From the NCBI GenBank assembly GCA_005408345.1, contig SEMN01000200.1, positions 620,001 to 684,000 on the forward strand: a DNA stretch of 64,000 nt, given 5' to 3'. How positions within the stretch are numbered: position 1 is the first letter of the stretch; each line of letters opens with the position of its first letter. The translations under genes and the position numbers were made by a program. Below the pieces are notes generated by a model. The model was not told the origin of the DNA. It ran no database searches and was given only the letters and a program-made list of their open reading frames with translations. This DNA is from Macquaria australasica (Eukaryota > Chordata > Actinopteri > Centrarchiformes > Percichthyidae). This document shows positions 39,398-51,700 of the stretch, one piece after another.

Positions 39398-42370
39398 CTG
39401 GATGTAGGAGAAAGAGAAGAAATTAATATTAATCACACGTCTTACGGTCTCTCTTACTTTTGATACAAATTTGACCTTCATAAACGATTAAAGAACAGAT
39501 GGAAAGAATGCCGAAAGTGTTGCTGAAAGAGTGAGCGCTGCTTAGGGTAGTCTCAAAAATCTCTCATATATTTTTTTGTTGTTGCAGCACTTAAACTGAG
39601 ATTGTTGGATTAGGGGTTTCCCACAGCAGTGAGCTTTAAGCCAGCAGCTCTGCGAAAATGATTTGGGAAAAGAGAGGTTCTCCTGACAGCTCCCGTCTTG
39701 AGCTGTTCAGAAACACTACCCAGTTTATTGTTGACATAAAACCAATACGTGGTTAGTGCTGCTCTTGTCTGCTGTTGTGCAGGATGATTGATACTCCAGC
39801 CACTGAAGCTTATGACTGACATGGGAACACCTGGAGAAGGGTTCTCCTGCTAACCACACACAGTAAATTAAAGTGTTAAGCTTCAGACTGCTGCCCTCCA
39901 GGCTTCTGTAAGTCTATACTTACAGCTTATATCCTATAATAATGTCTGCACTTCATGCTCCATTTGCAGGCTGCTATTGTCTAAGATTATTAAATCACAG
40001 CTATTGAAAAACACTTGATTTTAATGTGCACGTCAGGCCCTTGTCTTAAAACCAATACAGTAGAATTTAACACAATCGCTTTTGGAAATGGTGCTTACAT
40101 TGTATGAGAACAAGCTCTAAGGAGGCAAAAAGCTACAGTCCAGTTGGTATGATTTCAGATTGTCTGTGTGTTTATGTGGTTAGTTTGTGGGATTTGTGAT
40201 TGCGCACCTACCCCACAGTAAAGAACTGCCTCATCTCTTGTCGCCGTGAGCGCATCATCTGCTTGTACTCTCCAATGCGGAGTTTTTTCCCGTCGATAAT
40301 GCAGGTCCTCTTAGGCCGTGGCTTGTACTTGTAGTTTGGGTATTTCTCTAGGTGGAGCTTACTCAGACGGGCCTGCTCCTCATAGAATGGCTGCTTGTCC
40401 TGGTTAGTCATGGACTTCCATCGGGAACCTGCACAACACAGACTGAGATTTCAGTATTTGAACACGAGCAGGAAAAAAGCAGTTTTAATAACTGATAGTG
40501 AACATGATTAAAGAGTAATCCAATTAGGATGTTATCTTAAAATGATCAATTATGGTATCATATAGAGTCAGATACCTTCCAATAATTAATGTAAACTTCA
40601 CAGTCGAATTACATTTTACCACATGGGGTCAAAACTTACTCTAACATTGAACTGCACTCAGTAAGGGTAGAAGTTTTCTAGCAAAATCATGTTTTATCAT
40701 CCGTTCCACACCAACCTCTTGAAAGCCCTGCATATGCACATTATCTGAGATGAGAAACATGCACTGATGTCAAACAGTAAGGAGCAACAAGCTAGTGTAG
40801 TAAATACTGCAGCTTCGTGAAGTGTCTTACTAGGTACTGGATGACAGCACTTTTAACAGCTCTGATGTGTGGACTCCAATGCTGAGAGGACAAGACCCAT
40901 TTAGCCTCTGTCATTTTTCATGACAAACACTTATGGTAGTGATGGGCTGTAAATCCATCTGTATGCTGAGGTGACCTGATGCACAGTGGTCTATGAGATA
41001 ACACAGCCTCCTCATGTAGATACAAACTACTTTGTCAAATCAACGGGTTTCAAGGAAATTCAGATTGATTAAGGAAATCACAGAAAGTAAGTTTTGTCTC
41101 ACAGAACTGTTGTACACAGAAAAGTAGTTTTCCACCTCTGCAGTGTGCCATGAAAGAACTTCTGTTTTTAACCATTAGCTGCAAACACCGCAGGTTTATC
41201 ACTTCTGCAAACAGCCAAAGAGTTAAGTGCTTCTGTTCAGCTAGGGGGTTGAGAGGTACAGAGGCAGGAATGGAAGTTACTAAATGGATGATGAAGAATG
41301 CTGTTGGGTTCGTGACAACATATTTTTGTTAATTTCGTTTGCCAGTGACATAAGTGCAGATATAAGTGATTGTAATTTATTTAACAGGGATAATAAAGTA
41401 CTAAAGCATTGAAAATATTTTTTTTCTGTCCCTTACAGGTGGCATTACAAAAGCAGTTATATTGTCTTAGGAGAGTGATACCTGGAAATATTTGCTGGAC
41501 TGACTTGTATCCGATTTAAAAGGTCTTACCCAAAATCTTGCTTATGTTGGAATTGTGCATGTCAGGGAAGGCCTGGAGGATCTTGCGCCGCTCATCCTTG
41601 GCCCACACCATGAATGCGTTCATTGGCCTTTTAATGTGGGGCTCGCTGTTGTTCCTTCCTCGGGCTTCCCTGAAGACTCGTGCCTCAGTAGATCCAGCGC
41701 CTCCTGTTGGCCAACAATAATAGGGTTGGGGTTTATCTGCAGAACCATTTATTTCCTTGGACCCTGGAATAGCCAGAGCAGGAACAAGGAGAGAGAGCGA
41801 GGGAGACATTGATTATGACCAGCCATGTTCAAACTCTCCTTCATCTACTGTCGTCACTGCTATCATCATCATGAACACTGTTTCAGATGAGTGCAGGGCT
41901 ACAGACCCTCTTAGAGGGGGTAGACCTTCTATTGAGTGGAAAATCTGACTTGACAGGCTTATATTTTATGTGCTATAAAAGCGAATACAATGTCAGTTTA
42001 AGGGGGAGCTTCGCTCTTCAACTTATACTTAGGTCTATCCAAAACCAAAAGAGGAAGACCTCAGACTTAATGGCAGTTAAATATTCTGTCTGCAAGTATT
42101 CACACTTCTCTACTCAGCCACATACATTTCATTTTGACATTCATAGTGTCCATAAAAAGTGCAAGAACGCCAACATAAATAACAAATATGGGACTTAAGG
42201 CACTCTCTAAAAAAATAAAATCAAGGAGGAAACCTTAATAAAGCATTCTGCCAAAGTAAATTTTAACACATATGCACAAATAAATGCAGGCACGCCATTC
42301 CTCTGCTTCTCTCTTTTCCCCACCCTTCTTCTTTTTCACTCTTTCTCTTTCTCCTTCAAGCATACATACA

Positions 42371-42406
<36 letters not shown>

Positions 42407-43053
42407 AACAAACCAGGCACACATTTGCGATGAGAGACTGTGCCGATTCTGCAAAGTGCTATTTCTCAATCAGGGCATTCACAATCAGCATAAGAGAGTT
42501 TCTCTCAGTATTAAACTGTACATCAGACTGATAATGATTTCTGTTTGCATGCGCATTTGCTTCCTTTTATATGTAAGATGTGAAAGAATTAAATAAAAGC
42601 AGTATGAATATTTAAACAAACAAAAACATGTTGATAAACAAGGCTTGAAAAATAAGACAAAAAAAGCCTTCCATATGCTACGATACATCTTTAATGATCT
42701 CAAATCTGGAAAAGAAAGCTTGGGATGACTCATGCATATTTCATCATCCACATGTGAAGCCTTCTCATTAGACCATTCCACTAGCAGCCTTGGCACACGT
42801 TACCTGGGGTTTGATTTCTATTATTATTTCAGTTGATAAACAAAATCAAACTCTTAATGAGTAATGGAGGGCTGTGCAGAGACATTAATTCCAAATCCAC
42901 AGAAACCTCGCTCTGCTCTAATCACTGAAGATGCTGCTGTACCATTTTCAGCCTCCAGAGTTTGAGTGTCTTCACTTTGGAAAAAGTGTGTCTTCTTTTT
43001 CAAAAGTATTATAGGAGACAAGTAGGGAAAAGGCAATATATGTAGTCTCTCTC

Positions 43054-43086
<33 letters not shown>

Positions 43087-45737
43087 ACATGCAGATGCTG
43101 TACTGACAGAGCACAGAACCACCTCCAGTACAATAGCGATGGAGGTGTGGTGGAAATTGTTTTTTGGTTTATGCTCACAGAGAATGTTTGAGGTCCAGCA
43201 GCCCACTAGGAAACCTGTTTCTCCCAGTACAAAGGCCCCCCCTAAATCGATTTTCAACAGCTCATGTTTAACAGTCAAACGGCCACATTTATGATCCACA
43301 GAGAGATCCTTCATCTGGGAGGCCAGAGAAAAATGTGTTTTCACATTGTGACCGCACTAGTTGCTGCCCAAAGGATTCAGCTCTTATTGTCATATAGTTC
43401 TGGCCAATGTAAGTTAAGAGTCACAATCGTATAATTAAGAGCATTTGCTGTTCTCATCTCAAAATCCTGTTTCTGTCTTCAGCAAATACACATTACAAAA
43501 AAGAGGGGGAAAAGTATATAAAATAAAAATACAAATATACTTAAATTTTGGGGGCAAGAAGAAAACCTCAGAGGTTAAAATCAATGTATTACCTTTATTT
43601 ATAACTAATACTATAAAAAGTCCTAGATTGTCATAATATTGTCATTCATTTGTACCAAATAGTCAATTATATATTTATAGATTTTGATTTGAGAGCATTT
43701 GAGATGCCTGTGGGGAAGCCTGATCTGCAAAAACCCATTTCTAAATATACATATTTACACACATACAGCATGCACAAAATGCTAAATCAGAATGTTAAAG
43801 ATGTGTTTTGTGTCACTTTCATTAACACTTTTTCAAACTCTGCAAGTAGCATCTCTTGTTCTGTCTGTTTGCTTTTGCCTCCTAGAAGGCTGTAGGCCCT
43901 AAAGCCATCATGAATTCAGAAATAATACACTACCTTAGCTGCCACCGAACCCCACAGTACGTTAATTTCATTTAGCATGCACTCACTGTACAGGATGAAT
44001 TGATTTCACTGTGTTTGGTTTTGACAACCATGTTTATTGTGCAATGAAATGTGGTGTGGCGGAGGGCTGACAGTATCCATCAACGCGGGGCAATCTGCTG
44101 ACTGCCGGGGCCAGATGAAGGTATTCATTAGCTCAGGAGCGCAGCGCTCACTCAGACACGACAGCCAGTGTCTGCGCCCCGGGATCGCTTGCTGTAATTT
44201 ACGATGCCTCCCGTGCCATTACTCTATCACTGACACTGATTCAGCAATTTATATACTGGTGTGCATGCATACGGGCAGAGGTGAGCTTCTTACGGGTAGG
44301 GGGACAAAACAACCGCCTGCCATCAGCTAGTGCCACATCCGTAGTTAGCCAGGAAACCAGCCACGTGACTTGGTTCATTGGAGGGAAGCCAGATGAGGCA
44401 TGGTTTTTTGCTCCCATGATGGCACATAGAAAAGTGCCTGTCTGCTCCGTCTGATGCTACAGGAAGCCGTTGAAATGAACAAACAGTAGTGTTACATCAT
44501 CTTCACCCGTACCGAGGCAGACGCTGTGGTCCTAGATTTGTAAAGAACAAAGTGATGAAGGTATCAAGCTGTCTCAGACAGAAGGCTGCCTCTGGGAAAC
44601 CAACAGAGTTTGACCTTTGACCTGAAATAATATTAAATTCTTCACTGTAATCTATCTGATTACAGTATGAACATACAGTACAGAGTTGGGAGAGAGGCTT
44701 CTATAATATAAGACCACGCAAGCCTTCTCGGGTAGTTTGGCCCCTTATTCAGCCCCCGTGATATATATATGACTTAATCAGAGGCATCCTGCGCATTAGC
44801 AGCCGGTCTCAGCAAATCCCTAGAAGCTGCAACATGCAATTTACTGCAACATTGTTTCTGTCTTTTCATTAAAAATCATGACACTGCTCTGACATTTTGC
44901 AAATGAGCATTAACTATTTTTTTTCCAGGAGGTGCAGGACATTTAGGAATCAGTTAGTTAGGTGTGTGATTGTGTAAATAAACACAGATGTTTAGCAGTG
45001 ACAGGGACAGGCCCCCTGGGTGGTAGCTGGGGAGGGAGCGAAACAGAGGGAGTGCTGCTTAATAGAATTTATTGTGATTCATGAGGCCCGCAGCTCAAGT
45101 GTGACAGAGCGATATGAGAATCCCCTTTTAATTTGTCTCTCCTGGAAACACTGCAGATGAGCAGCATGAATTACAGTGAGAAAGAATGATTGTGTGTGTA
45201 GGGGGGGCGGGGGTGTATAAAAAATGGAGAAGGGAGAGCGGATAAGGACGAAGCAGAAAAAAGGGAGAGAAATAGAGAGAGAATGTACTGAGGCCCAAAA
45301 GCCTATCACACCTGTGAGCTGCAGACTCGACCATGTACCAAGCCAGAGGGTAGCACTGCCCCAGCCATCCCCTCTCCTCCCCCTTTTCTCCTCCTTACTC
45401 ATCTTTGTTCTGCGGGCAGACCCAGGAATCTGCTCAAGAGGATGAGCCTCAGTGAGCAGGCAACAATCATGCAAACCTGCCAAGCCCTCCCTGTTGGGAT
45501 CAAATCTAACACCTCTGACTGAAGGCATTTACTGCTGACAATAGAGCCTCTCCCTCAGAGCAGGATCAGGCTAGATTAATGTGTATGGACAGACAGGACA
45601 CAGCGCTCAGTGCCCCTGTTCTAGCCTGAGCTCACAGCACGCTAATTAAACCATTACAAATTACAAGTGATATTAGCCCTATTATAACATGGCAGTGCTT
45701 TTTTTCTTTTCCAGTTAGGATGGTTTGAGTTTTCTGG

Positions 45738-45773
<36 letters not shown>

Positions 45774-48700
45774 TGTGCGGACACGGGAACTTGGGAACAA
45801 ACAGCCAACCTGTTTCAACATGCATGCTGTGGCTTTTACTTTTGTCTACTCTATCCCCTCTCATATGCATTTAGCCTTAAAGTGGAGTCTAATCTTCCAT
45901 AACATCCCAGCTTTGTACATACAGAGACACAAGAAGCACACACAGAAATCTGTCCTATTGGGGGTAAATTTGAATTTGCCATCTTCAAAACAGAACTTTC
46001 TTATTGATTGTGTTGATCCATTCAGCTATTGTTGTTGTGACTTGATAAATCATTATGTCTGAGCCGCCTTATCTAAGCTTTCTTCTAGGAAAACTCCCCA
46101 GCAATGAAAGCCGGAGCTTGATTCCCACGGCCTCACAGTGGAAGAAAAACAACAACAAAACCTCTTCAAATAACCAACGCGTATAAAACTTTATAACAGC
46201 TCTGAGCTACAGATGTAAAGAAACCCATCACCAATGATCTGTAACAACAATGCAACACTACCGTTCTTCTCATCTTATTCCATGAGGACTTTGTTAGAGG
46301 CACTGCTTGGCTACAGTCTCATCTTCTCTCACTCTATGGTTGATATTATCACACTGGGCGTTTAGATTAATTCTGTTTCCTGCCTCCACACATCTCTCAA
46401 CAACCTCTTTGTTCTCTGCGGACCCTCAGTGATGGGGGCAGTTTAGACAAACACACAACCTCAGCTACACAGCAACTCCGTACTGCCATATGTGAATGAA
46501 CAAAGGGTCTGGCTGGGCTGAGGCCTTTGTGGTATTTGGAAATGTTTTCATCAGAGCTTAAAAAGACCTAATGAATTTGCGGTGGATTCATGCGTGTGGC
46601 TCGTGGCTTTGTAAAATGAAGGAAATCCTATCTATTTCCATTCCTTTGCCACTTTTTTTTCCCAAGTCGTTAGGACTTTGGTTGCTGCATGCTTCGCAAA
46701 TATTAGCTTAAGCAACCTAAAGCTTTCTGTGAACGGCTGTGATGACAGAAGTCCGCTGTACACAGGGCCTGCTCAATGTGGCTGCTCTGTTCTGGAGGGA
46801 AAGCTGCTACACACCAAGGGGCTTTCACACCCTATGTAAGGGTTGGGAGGTACACCCAGTAATTTTCCTTTTCAGGAAAACAACCAAAGTATATGCGTAT
46901 GTGTGTTTTCCAAATTACTGAGGAAAAGTGTGATGAAATATAGAAGAGATTCCAAATGAATTTCCCTCCTTCTGTACCAGAATGACCCCATAAATTATAA
47001 CATTTATGACTTAAGTTATGAATTTAATATTCAATAAGAATTAATTTGGCAATTTGCAGGTCAAAAGACATTCAGATGTCTGGGTTAAAACTGTCTGCAC
47101 TTCAACTGCTCGGTTAAAAGGTTTTTTGATGTCTTGGTGACATATAACCATTGTTTCAGAAGAATGAAAATGACTATATTTTAATGTGAAGCAGATCCTT
47201 CCTACATGTTGAAATATAGTCTTTTAAATGCAATTTGAACAAGTGTAATATGTAAGTTTCATATAAAAACAAACTTTAACTTGTCAACCAAATTTAGCCT
47301 GGTTTTAACCCTGACATCTGCATGACTTTTGACATGCAAAACAGCAAACATAGGTTATTAAAGAGAGCACAAATAAGCTGCACTTAGATATTATATGTTT
47401 CTATATATCAAGGTATGCCAGGGAGCCGATTGGTTCAGGCAGTAGAAAATCCTCACAACAAGGATTTCAAAAGTAAACATGTCCTCAGAAGAGTAAACAC
47501 TTTGTGGTTCACATCATAAAACCCTGCTTCACATCATTCAACTGTATGTTTTCCTGTTGGTGAAGCTGAAAGAGACAGACAGATATATTTGTGGTGAAAG
47601 AGAAGAAATGGTAACTGTGTTTTGAGTTATGTGTACTGCCCTGGCTCCCAGCCATATCCCCCTGAGAAGAGGACCTCTCCTCTCCTCTAACCTCTGCTTG
47701 CTCCTAATCCATAGCCCACTGGGAAGACTGATGTGAGGCGTCTGGCGCAAGCCTTTCCCTTTGCCCTGTGCAGGACTTAAAAGGACACAACGGCCCTGGT
47801 GTGTGCTCTGTTTCCGTCCTGACTCCACAGTAGCCACAGAGGGAAGGTTCCCACTGGGAGAATGAGCACTGGAAGCACATCTGTCTGAGGAGTCAGACGG
47901 GTGGGATGGGATCTGCTGCTGTGGCTCACATGGGAAATATGTCAATGAATCCACTAAATGCACCTCTAATTCAAATCCTCTGGATTGGGTGTGATGTGAA
48001 ACTAGACATATTTAAAAAAAGACATTTGCTTTGGAGTTGGTAAACAAACATTTTTATGGGAAGTGAAATTTTTTTTTTTATAAATGTCTATGTGAACCAA
48101 TTATGCAGGAGCATTTCTTTCTAAAACTGATGGGAAATGTGTCTAAGATGCTATTTAAACATGTTGATGGGTTACATTGTCCTGAGAAATATCTATCCTT
48201 CTGCCTTGAGACTCTTTGAGGCATCAAAGATGAGTCAGAACCATTTTCCTCTTTGCCCTGGCTCTGAAGTGCCATGGAAACTGCCACAAATATTTATGTC
48301 GGACAAACACTGGTGCACCTAGGTACTCCTTGCTCCTGTGTAGGAGCCAGCACCACAAAGGGAGATGACGCTTTGTCACACTGGTGCAAACCGAATTTAC
48401 ACCCCTGTGCCCAGGACCTCAAACAAGCACAACAGCAACAGGAGCCGAGCTTGGAAAAAAGCCATCTTTGTCCTCAGGCACCCTTGTCCTCCAATCACCT
48501 ACCTGTGAAAACCTCGGAGCCATGGCTCATTTCAAACGGCATTCACCCCAACCCCCACATCTCCCTTACACACACACACACGCACATGTTTCTGCACACA
48601 CCCTTGCGAACAATTCCACCATCTAAAAGTGAGACACATAGCCACATGCGGTATAGCGGGCATTATCAGTCAAAACTCCTTGTGCATTCAAAGAATAGTG

Positions 48701-51700
48701 TATAGAGAATCCACTCATTATTAACTCTTAAGCACCAAATTCACAGTAACTTTTAGTGAATTGAAAAGCATCTGATGTACAAGCAGTCAATAACAATTGT
48801 GTGTGTTAAAAACAAAAAGAGAGAAACATGAATATGGCCTTACCATCTAGGTCTTCTGGCCTGGTGAGGTCAATAACTCTGTGGCCGATCTTTCCATCCT
48901 CACCCAGCTTGCCGAGGTGGTGCCCCATGCTCTCGAAATGCGCCCTCTCCTACAGGGAAATACAAACAGTCAGGTACACGAACAAGCACATATACACGTT
49001 TTTACAGTGACAGAATTGTAAAAATAACCCCATCAGGAATCTGAAAATTTGAAAAGAAAAAAAGTGTCTTTGATAAATGGAGGTTCTTTTGAAGAGCTGC
49101 TCTTTTGACATGAGCTAGATGTAGCTTTTTCCTCTCTCATCTCTCTATTCAGCAGTTGCTATAATGGATGACAGGAGGCAGAGAGACAGTGAGGGCCAGG
49201 GGTGCTGTAAATAGATTTACAGAAGGATACTTTGTGATCCCAAGCACACAATGGGGCCGTGGCCCTCTTTGCAGTGCTCAGATTTTCCTCTGTAATCTTC
49301 TCCTTACATCCTCCCTTCCAGTCTACAGCGCCCAGAGCTCAGCGCCCATCATTTATTCAGAGTTCATGCTTTGGAGAACACACCGTGTTTTCGCGTTTGT
49401 CATGTCGCTTTGTGCTCAGATTAAACTTGGCATCATGTTGTACTTGACGCACAATGAAACCCTGTCATTCAGCGCTCTGTGACAATATTAAATGTCATGT
49501 CCGTGTGCATTTACAGAATAAAATAACAGCTTTCGGGGGGCCTCTGAATAGTTGCTGCACATTACACTTAATGTATTATGCAAGGGGAGAGTGCCGACTG
49601 CTGCTGGCTCCATTGTTGAATGACCTACTTCCTCAGTGAATACACAGGGCATTAGCAAAGGGCTGTCTTCTTCTCCAAAGACTCAACTAGGAGATGGACA
49701 CTTTGACTCTGCATGATACAAATAATCCCCCCCCCCCCTAGGTTTCGCCTGGATGACACTAAAAGCAGGCATGTTGCCACCATTCAGAAAAAAAGCATTT
49801 GTTTTACTCCCAGGGTGAGCATTCAATCCCTGCCAAAGATGTACTGTCTGCACTGACCTCTGCCTCTTTCTTTTCTAAACATGCCTATCACATGCAGTCT
49901 GAACAGATACTCAGGTAGAGTCCCCACACAATACTAACAGCTCCCCTGCCACACACACCAACACCAACACACACATTAATCTTTCAGCCCCTTCTTTGTA
50001 ATGCATTGCACCATTTTGTTATTTTTTTCACTTTTCCCCCCACAGGGAAGTTTTGTTTTCCACTAATAGGAGAGGGTGATAAAAAATTAAGCAGAACTAA
50101 CTATTGTAAGTGGAAATATTTATTTATGGCTGCATTTTATTTATTTTGTCTTTTCCTGACAAATGAAATCACGTTGGCGACAATAGCCATCAGTAATTAC
50201 AGTACATTTTAGAAAAAAAAAAATCAAATTAAGAAATCTGTCTTTTTTTTTTTTGTCTTTTGTATAACCTTTTCTTCTTGAGGGTTAAAAAAAGATGACA
50301 AGATGAAGGATGAAGATAGTTCAAGTCCATTTGAGGCCTTTCACAGTATTTTGATTTTGCTCATGCTTTTATTTATTCAAGAACTATTCCTCAAAAGAAA
50401 GGACTGCGAGAGACAGAAAGAGCACTGCAATTTACCATCATACTTGAAGGAGCAGTCATTATTTATGGCCAGCTGAGTGATTCTGATATACAATTAACCA
50501 CTACCTGCTTATGGCCTGTGATTAGAGCCTGTCTATCTGACGGCCCTTTGCTTACTTAAGTGTTTTCTAATTATGACATATGTGGTGGACCCTGCTGGGC
50601 AAGAGGACGCTTTGTAAAGAGAAGATGGAGTATGGTGCCTTTCTCGGTGTCACATTCTGCGTTAAGCAACAAACATGCACGCGCACACAGAGCCGTATTC
50701 ATCACCCAGCCACATTATTGCTCTTAATGAAAGAAGCTAGCAGCCCGATGACAAAGTGACTGATGTGCGATTAGCTGGATGGGCAATGGTGCTGCTTCAG
50801 ATGCTACTTGGACAGTCCACTAGGAAGACACAGCGTTCATGGGTACTGTATGTCTGTAATAAAGTAGTCATCTCGTCCCTCTTCTGCGCTTCGTTGGTCC
50901 CTCCTGATCAATCAAGTCCTTTTATAAACTCATGATCATTAAGCATCATGTTGGGCTGAGAAGGAGAGAGAACAGGGGCCATCCATCAATGAATTTCATT
51001 AATAACTCGCTCAGTGTTGAACTTTTCTCCACCGCACAAAGTCATATGATTAGCGAACATTAGTACATTAGACAGCTGAGAACAAGCCTGAATGAGGCTC
51101 TTGTTGGGGGATTCTTCTGAGGTAGCTTCACTTCATTTGACATAAAAAGAATTGTGTGGTTTTTTGTGGTTATATAGAAAACAAGTACATATACTTTGTA
51201 TGAGCCAGCATTTTACATGCTTGATATAAAGGGGTAGCTACAGTAAGTACTCCTCCCTTCCTTGTGTTAGCTATGCTAATTAATATCATACTATCTGTGC
51301 AATATGGTACCACACATTTTCATAAAATTTTATATACTGGGCTTAATATACTTATTGGTTATAAGTTTTGTGATTTATATCAGCAAATTAGAATGATAGT
51401 TGAAATTAGGGTCATAAATTATTTTCGCAGCGTCAAGGTTTTGTTTTAAGGCTTGAAAATATTCAGTGAACTAATGCTTCTTTACTGCCCACGCATCAAG
51501 CGCTGTGATAAATTAATGGCACTTTTATTATTTTATAGTGTCATTAAATTTTTACTGATCACTCCGACACAGAGAAGTAGCAAAGGACATGCAATATCTC
51601 GAGAAGCCGGCCATCCGGCCAGGAAAAGAGAGGGAGTATGTGGTTGATTATAAAAAAGGTATTTATAATGTACAGGACAAGGGAATGATAAAAGACTTCA

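Larger units (their letters stand above)
41764..48843 (-). other. sox6 intron D-E (~7.1 kb)
   Basis: Holds three microsatellites and three candidate elements listed separately. Between 45,780 and 48,840 I see nothing recognisable; open frames there have no domain. Confidence 0.9.

Noticed and set aside
39272..39481. Second minus-strand frame overlapping the last sox6 exon
   Set aside because: It reads the terminal exon and its intron in another frame; the frame giving VYPGAITMATTT matches SOX6.
39091..41763. Assignment to SOX5 or SOX13 instead of SOX6
   Set aside because: The C-terminal sequence (KSDYSSEN...PVSAN), YYCWPTGG and PLNLS contexts match SOX6; SOX5 ends differently.
45079..45528. 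Open frame of 149 codons (minus strand) in intron D-E
   Set aside because: Low-complexity Ser/Pro/Leu content, no SOX6 similarity and no exon phase that would fit between exons D and E.
47538..47963. Open frame of 141 codons (minus strand) in intron D-E
   Set aside because: Not similar to any SOX6 segment; exon D joins exon E directly and in frame without it.
48274..48705. Open frame of 143 codons (plus strand) beside exon D
   Set aside because: Opposite strand to sox6, contains a CA-repeat-derived THTHTH stretch, and has no recognisable domain.
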